Source of the DNA: JAJPKK01 sp963787675
Lineage (GTDB): Bacteria > Pseudomonadota > Alphaproteobacteria > Rhizobiales > Xanthobacteraceae
Direction of reading: 5' to 3'
Assembly: GCA_963787675.1 (NCBI GenBank)
Contig: CAWBDV010000004.1
Span: forward strand, 124,001-188,000
Length of the DNA: 64,000 nt
The position numbers and the translations under genes were made by a program. Under the pieces are notes generated by a model. That model was not told the DNA's origin. It made no database searches and saw only the letters and a program-made list of their open reading frames with translations. Shown in pieces: positions 7,663 through 15,618 of this stretch; the first letter of the stretch is position 1; each line of letters opens with the position of its first letter.

Positions 7663-8480
7663 GGATGCACCGGCTGGCGGCGCAGCGCCCAGGCGATGAG
7701 CCAGACGCCGGCGATGAACAGCGGCACGCACAGCAGCATGCCCATGGTCAATTGGCCCCACAGGAAGCCGAGCTGCGGATCGGGCTCCCGGAACAGCTCG
7801 CAGAAAGTCCGCAGCACCGCATAGAACGCCGCGAACGAGCCAAGGATGAAGCCAGGACGTTTGAGCGCGCCCGCGCGGATCATGATTGCGAGAATGATGA
7901 GAAGGAGGAGTCCCTCAAGGCCGGCTTCGTAGAGCTGGCTCGGATGGCGCGGCACCGGGCCGCCGCCCGGAAAGATCATCGCCCACGGTACATCGGTGAC
8001 GCGGCCCCACAGTTCGCCGTTGACGAAGTTGGCGAGCCGCCCGAGCAAAAGCCCGATCGGCGCGACCGCGCACGTCAGGTCGCCAAGCGAAGCAATCGAC
8101 AGCCCGCGCTTGACGGCAAAAGCCATCACCGCGACGACGCAGCCGAGGAAGCCGCCATGGAAGGACATGCCGCCCTTCCAGATCTCGATGATCTCGACGG
8201 GATGCGAGATGAAATGCGGCAGGTTGTAGAACAGCACGTAGCCGGTGCGGCCACCGACGATGATCCCGAGCGTCACCCACAGCACGAAATCGTCGAAGTC
8301 GGTGACCGTCAGCGGGGCCGGCCCGCCCCACAGCCGCTCGTTGCGGATCATGGCGCGGGCATAGAGCCAGCCCAGCAAAATGCCGCAGATGTAGGCGAGC
8401 GCATACCAGCGGATCGCGAACGGTCCGATGGAAACGATGACCGGATCGATGTTGGGGAACGGGATAACCAGGAAAGGCAT
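7659..8480 (-). CDS. lgt: Prolipoprotein diacylglyceryl transferase
   Basis: This 273-residue inner-membrane enzyme moves diacylglycerol from phosphatidylglycerol to the lipobox cysteine of prolipoproteins. It shows the Lgt signature GRLANFVNGELWGR (147-160), the SFHGG segment (106-110), RHPSQLYEA (178-186) and about seven hydrophobic spans. It is the first gene of the lgt-midA-pgeF operon and is divergent from ubiK. The window also encodes at least one lipoprotein substrate, the RND adaptor at 22617. Confidence 0.96.
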   Translation of the reverse strand: MPFLVIPFPNIDPVIVSIGPFAIRWYALAYICGILLGWLYARAMIRNERLWGGPAPLTVTDFDDFVLWVTLGIIVGGRTGYVLFYNLPHFISHPVEIIEIWKGGMSFHGGFLGCVVAVMAFAVKRGLSIASLGDLTCAVAPIGLLLGRLANFVNGELWGRVTDVPWAMIFPGGGPVPRHPSQLYEAGLEGLLLLIILAIMIRAGALKRPGFILGSFAAFYAVLRTFCELFREPDPQLGFLWGQLTMGMLLCVPLFIAGVWLIAWALRRQPVHP

Positions 8481-8589
8481 GAACGGACCCGTGCGCCGAT
8501 TGCGCCGCTAGCGCTCTAGCCGCACCGGACCTTGCGCACAAGCGGACGGATCGCCATTGTTTGCCGCAGGTGCACCGCGGAGGCGCAGG

Positions 8590-8850
8590 ATGGCCCAAAC
8601 GACGGGACGGCTTTACGACGAATTTGCGAAACTGATGAACGACGCCGCCGGCGTGGCTCAAGGCGTGCGGCGGGAAGTTGATTCCGTCGTCAAGAGTCAG
8701 GCGGAGCGAATTTTGCGCGACATGGACCTCGTCCATCGCGAGGAGTTCGAGGCGGTCAAGGAGATGGCCCGCCTGGCGCGCGAGGAAAACGAAGCCCTCA
8801 AGGCGCGCATCGCCGCCCTCGAAGCCAAGCTCGGGGCGACCGCGCCGTAG
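8590..8850 (+). CDS. ubiK: UbiK-like (YqiC/BMFP) accessory factor
   Basis: This 86-residue protein begins at ATG 8590 (MAQTTGRLYDEFAKLM). An amphipathic N-terminal helix is followed by a coiled coil (EEFEAVKEMARLAREENEALKARIAALE). This is the layout of membrane-fusogenic proteins now linked to aerobic ubiquinone synthesis in proteobacteria (UbiK). The first 11 codons of the longer open frame lack a credible start and are left out. It is divergent from lgt, an arrangement also seen in relatives. Confidence 0.85.
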   Translation: MAQTTGRLYDEFAKLMNDAAGVAQGVRREVDSVVKSQAERILRDMDLVHREEFEAVKEMARLAREENEALKARIAALEAKLGATAP

Positions 8851-8882
8851 TTCGGTAGCGGCAACCAGTGAGAGAGTAATTC

Positions 8883-8990
8883 GTCATTCCGGGGCGCCGC
8901 AGCGAAGCGGAGGCGAGCCCGGAATCCATGACCACGAACCGCGGAGTATGGATTCCGGGCTGCCGGGCTGCGCTCGGCCCCCGGAATGAC
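8883..8990. repeat. GTCATTCCGGGG-type palindromic repeat
   Basis: The arms GTCATTCCGGGGC...GAGCCCGGAATCCATG and GGATTCCGGGC...GCCCCCGGAATGAC form a long imperfect inverted repeat between ubiK and rplY. The rest of the 8851-9218 gap holds the rplY promoter and leader; no other gene is visible there. Confidence 0.8.
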
Positions 8991-9056
8991 CGGCTTGACT
9001 GATCGGTTGCCGCCCGCGGTTAGCCCCTTTCCATGTACTGCGGGTTCGCCTTGTCC

Positions 9057-9085
9057 TTGTGATTCGGCGGGACCCCCGCTATAAG
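9057..9085 (+). promoter_or_regulatory. Sigma-70-type promoter of rplY
   Basis: TTGTGA and TATAAG are separated by 17 bp. The likely start point near 9092 gives a leader of about 125 bases ahead of rplY. The leader contains a short hairpin (CTCCAG-N6-CTGGAG), which might serve autoregulation, but this is weak. Confidence 0.5.
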
Positions 9086-9218
9086 CCCGCGTCTGCGGCT
9101 CCAGACACCCCTGGAGGTTGGCCGCAAAACTGGCTGCCCGAGGGCGGCCGATCAGCATGAACTCCGGATGCGTTCGCCGCTTGCGCGGCCCGTTTCCGAT
9201 TGCAACACGAGGACGACT

Positions 9219-9950
9219 ATGGCGACCGTCAAAGAAATGAAGGCGACGGCGCGGCCGCGGGCCGGCAAGGGGGCCGCCCGGGCAGTGCGTCGCGAAGGCC
9301 GGGTACCCGGCGTCATTTATGGTAACAACGAGCCCCCGCTCAATATCTCGCTCGACCACGCCGAGCTGAGCCTGCGCATCTTCGCCGGCAAGTTCCTAAC
9401 CAGCATCTACAATATCGACGTCAACGGCACCAAGCATCGCGTGATCCCGCGCGACTTCCAGCTTGATACCGTGCGCGATACGCCGGTTCATGTGGACTTC
9501 ATGCGGCTTGGCGAAGGCGCGACCATCCGCGTGCGGGTGCCGATCCACGTCACCAATGCCGAGCAGTCCCCCGGCGTCAAGCGCGGCGGCGCGGTCAACA
9601 TCGTGACCCACGCCCTCGACGTGCGCTGTCCGGCCGACTCGATCCCCGACGCCTTCGAGGTCGACGTCTCGGGCCTCGAGATCAACCACTCCAGGCATCT
9701 GAGCGACATCAAGCTGCCGCCCAATGTGCGTCCAGTCGTCAGGGGTGATGCGACGCTTGTGACCATCGTGCCGCCGTCGGGCTATGCGGAAGAAATAAAG
9801 GCTGCCGCCGAGGCTGCCGCCGCCGCCGCCGCTGCTGCGGCCGCCGCAACTGCCGCGCCGGCGGGAGGCGCAGGTGCTCCGGGCGGGGCGCCTGGCGCTC
9901 CGGCTGCCGGGACTCCGGCCGCAGGCGGCGGCGACAAGGAGAAGAAGTAA
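9219..9950 (+). CDS. rplY: 50S ribosomal protein L25 / general stress protein Ctc
   Basis: This 243-residue long-form L25 binds 5S rRNA in the large subunit. ATG 9219 (MATVKEMKATARPRAGKGAARAVRR) follows an ACGAGGACG ribosome-binding site. VPGVIYGN and the beta-barrel core are followed by the TL5-type C-terminal domain with VDVSGLEINHS and LPPNVRPV. The last 50 residues are an Ala/Gly/Pro-rich tail of low complexity, frequent in alphaproteobacterial L25. It is followed 9 bp later by pth, the classic rplY-pth-ychF order. Confidence 0.96.
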   Translation: MATVKEMKATARPRAGKGAARAVRREGRVPGVIYGNNEPPLNISLDHAELSLRIFAGKFLTSIYNIDVNGTKHRVIPRDFQLDTVRDTPVHVDFMRLGEGATIRVRVPIHVTNAEQSPGVKRGGAVNIVTHALDVRCPADSIPDAFEVDVSGLEINHSRHLSDIKLPPNVRPVVRGDATLVTIVPPSGYAEEIKAAAEAAAAAAAAAAAATAAPAGGAGAPGGAPGAPAAGTPAAGGGDKEKK

Positions 9951-9959
9951 GCGACGCCG

Positions 9960-10586
9960 ATGCGGCTCTTGGTTGGGCTCGGAAATCCGGGCGCAAACTA
10001 CGCTCGCAACCGGCACAATGTCGGCTTCATGGCTGTCGATGCGATTGCCCGCCGCCACGGCTTCCCGTCGTGGCGGCGACGCTTTCAGGGGGTTGCCGCC
10101 GAGGGTCCGCTTGGCGGCGAGCGTGTCATCCTGCTGCTGCCGGGCACCTATATGAACGACTCCGGGCTTGCGGTCTCCGAAGCGTCTCATTTCTACAAGA
10201 TCGCGGTCGGCGACATCATCGTGTTCCACGACGAGATCGAACTGCCGCCGGCCAAGGTGAGGGTCAAGGTCGGTGGCGGCAATGCCGGCCATAACGGCTT
10301 GCGCTCGATTTCCTCGCACGTCGGCAATGACTACAGCCGGGTGCGCATCGGCGTTGGCCATCCCGGTGCGAAAGATCTGGTGATGCCCTATGTATTGGGC
10401 GACTTCGCCGTCGCGGAGCGGCCTTGGGTCGAGGCGCTCTGCGAGATCATCGCGGACAACGCGGCCCTGATCGTGAAGGGCGAAGACGCGACCTTTCAGA
10501 ACAAGGTGCATCTTGCGATGCTGGCCAAGGGGTTCGGCGAGCCGGTTGCGGCGAAGCCGGCACAGCGGCCCGTGCCGGACGAATGA
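9960..10586 (+). CDS. pth: Peptidyl-tRNA hydrolase
   Basis: This 208-residue enzyme recycles tRNA by cleaving peptidyl-tRNA released from stalled ribosomes. Catalytic His19 lies in NRHNVGFMAVDAIA. The substrate-contact motif MNDSG and FHDEIELPPAKVRVKVGGGNAGHNG are both present. The C-terminus is slightly longer than in E. coli (194). It sits in the rplY-pth-ychF cluster with short gaps, so co-transcription is likely. Confidence 0.97.
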   Translation: MRLLVGLGNPGANYARNRHNVGFMAVDAIARRHGFPSWRRRFQGVAAEGPLGGERVILLLPGTYMNDSGLAVSEASHFYKIAVGDIIVFHDEIELPPAKVRVKVGGGNAGHNGLRSISSHVGNDYSRVRIGVGHPGAKDLVMPYVLGDFAVAERPWVEALCEIIADNAALIVKGEDATFQNKVHLAMLAKGFGEPVAAKPAQRPVPDE

Positions 10587-10609
10587 TGCGCCGTTAGCGG
10601 GTACAACCG

Positions 10610-11707
10610 ATGGGTTTCAAATGCGGCATCGTCGGATTGCCCAACGTGGGCAAATCGACGCTCTTCAACGCACTCACCGCGACGGCGGCAGCGCAGGCGG
10701 CGAACTATCCGTTCTGCACCATCGAGCCCAACATCGGCGAAGTGGCGGTGCCCGATCCGCGCCTCGACGAACTGGCGAAGCTTGCCAAGTCGGCCCAGAT
10801 CGTGCCGACGCGGCTTGCTTTCGTCGACATCGCCGGCCTCGTGCGCGGCGCCTCCAAAGGCGAAGGGCTCGGCAACCAGTTCCTCGGCAACATCCGCGAG
10901 GTCGACGCCATCGCCCACGTGGTGCGCTGCTTCGAGAACGGCGACATCACCCATGTGGAGGGTCGCATCGATCCGATCGCCGACATCGAGACGGTCGAGA
11001 CCGAGTTGATGCTCGCCGATCTCGACAGCCTGGAACGGCGCTCCGATGCGCTCGAGAAGAAAGCCAAGGGCGGCGACAAGGAAGCAAAGCTCATGCTCGA
11101 CCTCGTCACCCGATCGCTGGCGTTGCTGCGCGACGGCAAGCCGGCGCGGCAACTCGAGGTGAAGCCCGAGGAGGAGAAGACTTTTCGCGGCCTCGGCCTG
11201 TTGACCTCGAAGCCCGTGCTCTATGTCTGCAACGTCGAGGAGGCGTCGGCGGCCACCGGCAACGACTTTTCCCGCCGGGTCGAGGAACGCGCCAAGGCCG
11301 AGGACGCCGGCGTCGTCGTGATCTCGGCGCAGATCGAGGCCGAGATCGCGGTGTTGCCGCCATCCGAGCGCGCCGAATATCTCGCGGCCATCGGGCTCGA
11401 AGAACCGGGGCTCGACCGCCTCATTCGCGCCGGCTACGACCTTCTGCACCTTGTGACATTCTTCACGGCGGGCCCGAAGGAGGCGCGCGCCTGGACCATC
11501 ACGCGCGGCACCAAGGCGCCGCAGGCGGCGGGCGTCATCCATACCGATTTCGAGCGCGGCTTCATCCGCGCCGAGACCATCGCCTACGACGATTACGTGG
11601 CGCTCGGCGGCGAGGCCGGCGCCCGCGACGCCGGCCGGCTACGGCTTGAGGGCAAGGATTACGTGGTCGCCGACGGCGACGTCATGCATTTCCGCTTCGC
11701 GACCTGA
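10610..11707 (+). CDS. ychF: Redox-regulated ATPase/GTPase YchF (OLA1 family)
   Basis: This 365-residue Obg-like P-loop protein has Walker A GLPNVGKSTLFNALT (about residues 8-22), the switch region NYPFCTIEPN, DIAGLVRGASKGEGLGN, and a C-terminal TGS domain (ETIAYDDYVALGGEAGARDAGRLRLEGKDY). The family prefers ATP and associates with ribosomes. No terminator is obvious; 11708-11868 holds only AT-rich leader DNA for the next gene. Confidence 0.97.
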   Translation: MGFKCGIVGLPNVGKSTLFNALTATAAAQAANYPFCTIEPNIGEVAVPDPRLDELAKLAKSAQIVPTRLAFVDIAGLVRGASKGEGLGNQFLGNIREVDAIAHVVRCFENGDITHVEGRIDPIADIETVETELMLADLDSLERRSDALEKKAKGGDKEAKLMLDLVTRSLALLRDGKPARQLEVKPEEEKTFRGLGLLTSKPVLYVCNVEEASAATGNDFSRRVEERAKAEDAGVVVISAQIEAEIAVLPPSERAEYLAAIGLEEPGLDRLIRAGYDLLHLVTFFTAGPKEARAWTITRGTKAPQAAGVIHTDFERGFIRAETIAYDDYVALGGEAGARDAGRLRLEGKDYVVADGDVMHFRFAT

Positions 11708-11868
11708 ACCCCTCCCAAACTCCACCGCTCCTTTGCTGCAGCGCTCGGTGTCTGTAGGAAATTATTCTACGGGCAACGTGTCTTGCGGAAACGCGCGGCC
11801 CAACCTAATTACCCGAAGGCGACAAAATCTAATTGGCCCAAGCCAATTCTGCGACGGAGAAAAAAGGG

Positions 11869-12327
11869 ATGGAACTCCTCAAACTCGTTGCGCTCGACGG
11901 GGACGATCTCGCGGTAGTCTCGACGCATCTTCAGGACGCGATCGGAAGCATCGGTGACGTTCACTGGCGGCCCAAGGAGAAGCGCCTCGTCATCGCGCTG
12001 GCGCGGTTCGACTGGGAGGGCTCCCTCAACGATAATCCGCAATTCAAGCGTCGCAAAGCGGCGCTCCGGTTCGAGCGGGTCAATTCCATCAAATGCCGCA
12101 ACCTCGATTGCACCGACAAGGTCGCGAAGCTCAACCTCCTCGCCATCGAATTCGATGAGGTCGATCCGCCCAGCGGTGTCGTGACCCTCACCTTCTCGGG
12201 CGGCGGCGCGCTGCGGCTCGAGGTCGAATGTCTGGAATGCGAACTCGTCGATCTCGGGCCGGTGTGGGCGACGTCGTGCTGCCCGAAGCATGTCGATGGG
12301 GTTGCCGAGGAAGTGAAGACCGCCTGA
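11869..12327 (+). CDS. DUF2948 family protein
   Basis: This 152-residue protein has start ATG 11869 (MELLKLVALDGDDLAVVSTHLQDA), chosen because GGAG lies 8 bp upstream; a TTG at 11833 would add 12 residues without a site. The sequence fits the DUF2948 family found beside hisD in alphaproteobacteria (WRPKEKRLVIALARFDWE, LEVECLECELVDLGPVW). Function is unknown. It is separated from hisD by a tandem-repeat tract. Confidence 0.85.
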   Translation: MELLKLVALDGDDLAVVSTHLQDAIGSIGDVHWRPKEKRLVIALARFDWEGSLNDNPQFKRRKAALRFERVNSIKCRNLDCTDKVAKLNLLAIEFDEVDPPSGVVTLTFSGGGALRLEVECLECELVDLGPVWATSCCPKHVDGVAEEVKTA

Positions 12328-12360
12328 CGGATTCCGTTTCGGCTGCCCTCTTGGCTTGCC

Positions 12361-12424
12361 TCTGTTTCCCTCTGTTTCCCTCTGTTTCCCTCTGTTTCCC
12401 TCTGTTTCCCTCTGTTTCCCTCTG
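12361..12424. repeat. Tandem 10-bp repeat TCTGTTTCCC, six perfect copies plus partial
   Basis: Six identical copies of TCTGTTTCCC run from 12361 to 12420, with a further TCTG. The tract lies in the 178-bp gap between DUF2948 and hisD, 82 bp before the hisD start. Perfect identity of the copies suggests recent slippage expansion and probable length variation between strains. Confidence 0.97.
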
Positions 12425-12505
12425 GGGCATCGGATCGTAGGATAGGTTGACGCGGTTTTATCGGCACGCCGTTGAGCACGTGCCTGCCGCGCCGAAGGAC
12501 CGTCA

Positions 12506-13801
12506 ATGCCGATCCGCCTTGATGCCCGTGCCGTCGATTTCGACCGGCGCTTTGCCGATTTCCTCTCGACCAAACGCGAGACCTCGCAGGACGTCGAGCG
12601 CGCCGTGCGCGCGATCATCGACGATGTCATCTCGCGCGGCGACGACGCCCTCGTCGAACTGACGCGCAAATTCGACCGCAACGACGTCTCCGTATCCACG
12701 CTTCGCGTCACGCCGGCCGAGATCGAGGCGGCGTGGTCGTCTTGCGATCCGACCGCCCGCGATGCCTTGGCGCTCGCCCGCGAGCGCATCGAAGCCTATC
12801 ATCGCCGCCAATTGCCGAGCGAAGACCGCTTTACCGATGCACTCGGTGTCGAACTTGGCTGGCGCTACACCGCGATCGCCGCGGTCGGCCTCTACGTGCC
12901 GGGCGGCACCGCAGCCTATCCGTCCTCGGTGCTGATGAACGCGGTGCCCGCCAAGGTCGCGGGCGTGCCGCGTCTCGTCATGGTGGTGCCCACGCCCGAC
13001 GGCCGCCTAGCGCCGCTGGTGCTGGCCGCGGCAAGGCTCGCAGGCGTCGACGAGATCTACCGCATCGGCGGGGCGCAGGCGGTGGCGGCGCTCGCTTATG
13101 GCACCGCGACCATCAGACCGGTCGACAAGATCGTAGGCCCGGGCAACGCTTATGTGGCGGCAGCCAAACGCCTCGTGTTCGGCAAGGTCGGCATCGACAT
13201 GATCGCCGGTCCTTCCGAAGTGCTGATCCTGGCCGATCGTGAGGCCAATCCCGATTGGATCGCCGCCGATCTTCTCGCCCAGGCCGAACACGACACGGCC
13301 GCTCAGTCCATCCTCATCACCGACGACGCCGAGCTTGCCGGCGCCGTCGAGCGTGCGGTCGAGGCCCAGCTGACGACACTCCCCCGCGCCGATGTGGCGC
13401 GCGCGTCATGGCGCGATTTCGGCGCCGTCATTCTGGTTGGCGATCTCGCCGCGGCAGTGCCGCTCGTCGACGCGGTCGCGCCCGAGCATCTTGAAATCGT
13501 GGCCGAGAATGCCGACGGCCTTGCCGGTCGCATTCGCAACACCGGCGCGATCTTCCTCGGCGCCCACACGCCCGAGGCCATCGGCGATTACGTGGCGGGG
13601 TCGAACCACGTGCTGCCGACGGCGCGGTCGGCGCGGTTCTCGTCCGGGCTCGGCGTGCTCGATTTCATGAAGCGCACCTCGATTTTGAAATGCGGGCCCG
13701 AGCAGCTTGCACAGCTTGGCCCCGCGGCGATTGCGCTCGGCGAAGCCGAGGGGCTTGCGGCGCACGCGCGCTCGGTCGCGATCAGGCTCAATCGTCGATG
13801 A
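12506..13801 (+). CDS. hisD: Histidinol dehydrogenase
   Basis: This 431-residue zinc enzyme makes the last two oxidations of histidine biosynthesis (histidinol to histidine, NAD). It shows VGLYVPGGTAAYPSSVLMNAVPAKVAG, IDMIAGPSEVLILAD, the zinc/catalytic region AQAEHDTAAQSIL and VAPEHLEI with the catalytic Glu-His pair, and SNHVLPT. Its stop overlaps the next start in ATGA, so UPF0262 is translationally coupled. Other his genes are not in the window. Confidence 0.97.
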   Translation: MPIRLDARAVDFDRRFADFLSTKRETSQDVERAVRAIIDDVISRGDDALVELTRKFDRNDVSVSTLRVTPAEIEAAWSSCDPTARDALALARERIEAYHRRQLPSEDRFTDALGVELGWRYTAIAAVGLYVPGGTAAYPSSVLMNAVPAKVAGVPRLVMVVPTPDGRLAPLVLAAARLAGVDEIYRIGGAQAVAALAYGTATIRPVDKIVGPGNAYVAAAKRLVFGKVGIDMIAGPSEVLILADREANPDWIAADLLAQAEHDTAAQSILITDDAELAGAVERAVEAQLTTLPRADVARASWRDFGAVILVGDLAAAVPLVDAVAPEHLEIVAENADGLAGRIRNTGAIFLGAHTPEAIGDYVAGSNHVLPTARSARFSSGLGVLDFMKRTSILKCGPEQLAQLGPAAIALGEAEGLAAHARSVAIRLNRR

Positions 13802-14316
13802 ACGAGCCGCCCCGTTCGGGTCATCACAGCGCGCACCAACCCGAGGCGAGCAAACAGCGTCTCGTCAAGCTCACCCTCGACGAAGCTTCGATCGGCCCCG
13901 GCAACCGCGACGTCGAGCACGAGCGCGCGATCGCGATCTACGACCTGGTCGAGGATAATTCGTTTGCGCCGATTGGCCACGACGGCGGCCCCTATTGCCT
14001 CAAGCTTGGCGCTACCAGCAACCGGCTCGTCTTCGACATTCGCACCGAGGACGACGAGCCGATCATCGCCCATCACCTGTCGCTCTCGCCGTTCCGCCGC
14101 ATCGTCAAAGACTATTTCCTGATGTGCGAAAGCTATTACGAGGCGATCCGCACGGCGCCGCCGAGCCGGATCGAGGCGATCGACATGGGCCGGCGCGGAC
14201 TGCACAACGAGGGCTCCGAGCTCTTGATGGAGCGCCTCAAGAACAAGATCTCCGTCGATTTCGACACGGCGCGGCGGCTGTTCACCCTCATCACGGTGCT
14301 TCATTGGAAGGGATGA
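13798..14316 (+). CDS. UPF0262 family protein
   Basis: This 172-residue protein starts at ATG 13798 (MNEPPRSGHHSAHQ) with 4-base overlap with hisD. The family core is present: LVKLTLDEASIGPGNRDVEHERAIAIYDL, HLSLSPFRRIVKDYF and SRIEAIDMGRRGLHNEGSELL. It is conserved next to hisD in alphaproteobacteria; biochemical function is unknown. The first 20 residues are low-complexity and may be disordered. Confidence 0.88.
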   Translation: MNEPPRSGHHSAHQPEASKQRLVKLTLDEASIGPGNRDVEHERAIAIYDLVEDNSFAPIGHDGGPYCLKLGATSNRLVFDIRTEDDEPIIAHHLSLSPFRRIVKDYFLMCESYYEAIRTAPPSRIEAIDMGRRGLHNEGSELLMERLKNKISVDFDTARRLFTLITVLHWKG

Positions 14317-14319
14317 AGC

Positions 14320-14778
14320 ATGGTTAGCCGTGAGCGCCCCCAGGCGGTGCTGTTCGTCTGCGGGCAGAATGCGGTGCGCTCGCCTATGGCGGCAGCGCTT
14401 GCGAGACACCTGATCGGTCGTTCGATCTATGTCGGCTCGGCCGGCGTTCGCAAAGGCGAACTCGACCATTTCGCGGCAGCGGCCATGGAGGAGATCGGCC
14501 TCGATATCGGCAAGCACCGTCCGATGACGTTCGAGGAACTGGAGGACTGGGAGGGTCTCAACTTCGATGTCATCATCACCCTCGCGCCCGAGGCCCATCA
14601 CAAGGCTCTTGAACTGACACGCACGCTCGCGGCGGACGTCGAATATTGGCCGACCCCCGACCCCACGATCATCGAAGGCAGCCGCGAGCAAAGGCTCGAT
14701 GCCTACCGCGCGGTGCGCGATGAGATGATGCTCCGCATCAAGGAACGTTTTACCGCGATATCGGCCGGCAACGAATAG
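14320..14778 (+). CDS. Low-molecular-weight protein-tyrosine phosphatase family
   Basis: This 152-residue protein has the CX5R active-site loop VCGQNAVRSPM, with nucleophile Cys14 and Arg20. A later Asp-Pro (Asp114 in WPTPDPT) fits the general acid of LMW phosphatases and ArsC-type arsenate reductases. The loop lacks the usual NxxRS spacing of thioredoxin-linked ArsC, so phosphatase is preferred. It is 3 bp after UPF0262 and probably in the hisD operon. The infA gene often found next in related genomes is absent here. Confidence 0.85.
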   Translation: MVSRERPQAVLFVCGQNAVRSPMAAALARHLIGRSIYVGSAGVRKGELDHFAAAAMEEIGLDIGKHRPMTFEELEDWEGLNFDVIITLAPEAHHKALELTRTLAADVEYWPTPDPTIIEGSREQRLDAYRAVRDEMMLRIKERFTAISAGNE

Positions 14779-14914
14779 GGTTCGCCGCCGGGCGCCATAC
14801 GGCGTGCCGGCAATGAGCTTGAAATGTGGAGCTCGATGCGTTCGCGGTTGAGTGTCGTTTGGGATTCCGCTAGCTTCCGCGCCCGTTTGCTGCGCGCCGC
14901 GGGCGCGTCCGGAG

Positions 14915-14942
14915 CCCAATTTCCATGACCCAATTTCCATGA
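14915..14942 (+). repeat. Perfect 14-bp tandem duplication spanning the maf start codon
   Basis: CCCAATTTCCATGA is present twice head to tail (14915-14928, 14929-14942). The second ATG (14939) is the maf start. The first ATG (14925) opens a five-codon frame (M-T-Q-F-P) whose TGA overlaps the maf ATG. The duplication thus creates a minicistron coupled to maf. Confidence 0.9.
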
Positions 14943-15562
14943 TCGGCCGGCCCAAGCTTGTTCTCGCCTCCGGATCGCCCCGCCGCGTCAGCCTGATCAA
15001 CCAGGCCGGCATCGAACCCGATGCGCTGCGGCCCGCCCAACTCGACGAGACGCCGAAGCGCGGCGAACTCCCGCGGGTGTGCGCGAACCGGCTCGCCCGC
15101 GCCAAGGCCGAGGCGGCGATCGCCGGAGTCGGCGTCGACGACGAGACCTACGGCGCCTATGTGCTTGCCGCCGACACCATCGTCGCGGTCGGCCGACGCA
15201 TCCTGCCCAAGGCCGAGCTGATCGACGAAGCCGCGCAATGCCTGCGTCTGCTGTCGGGACGCAATCACCGCGTCTATACGGCGCTTTGCCTCGTCACGCC
15301 CAAGGGCAAGTTCCGGCAGCGGGTGGTGCAGACGCGCGTGCGTTTCAAGCGGCTCTCGAGAGAGGATATCGAGGCCTATCTCGCCTCGGGCGAATGGCGC
15401 GGCAAGGCCGGAGGCTATGCCGCCCAGGGGCTTGCGGGCAGCTTCATCGTCAAGCTGGTCGGCTCCTACACCAACGTGGTCGGCCTGCCGCTCTATGAGA
15501 CCGTTGCGCTCCTATCCGGCGAGGGTTTCCCGATCCACCTCGGCTGGATCAACACGGTCTAG
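14939..15562 (+). CDS. maf: Maf family nucleoside triphosphate pyrophosphatase
   Basis: This 207-residue house-cleaning pyrophosphatase acts on modified or non-canonical pyrimidine/UTP-type nucleotides and was once called a septum inhibitor. It has LVLASGSPRRVSLINQAGI near the N-terminus, AADTIVAVGRRILPK with the catalytic Asp, and EWRGKAGGYAAQGLAGSF. The start at 14939 is set by the N-terminal motif; upstream in-frame codons are unlike the family. Confidence 0.95.
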   Translation: MIGRPKLVLASGSPRRVSLINQAGIEPDALRPAQLDETPKRGELPRVCANRLARAKAEAAIAGVGVDDETYGAYVLAADTIVAVGRRILPKAELIDEAAQCLRLLSGRNHRVYTALCLVTPKGKFRQRVVQTRVRFKRLSREDIEAYLASGEWRGKAGGYAAQGLAGSFIVKLVGSYTNVVGLPLYETVALLSGEGFPIHLGWINTV

Positions 15563-15618
15563 TTCCGCTGAAGCAACTGCGTATGGCGGCTGGGCACTAA
15601 CGGGATCGGGGAATTCGC

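Noticed and set aside
9090..9218. Riboswitch or L25-autoregulatory leader before rplY
   Set aside because: Only one short hairpin (CTCCAG-N6-CTGGAG) is visible and no known structure could be matched.
12361..12424. Tandem 10-bp units considered as a CRISPR-like array
   Set aside because: Units are contiguous with no spacers and far too short for CRISPR repeats.
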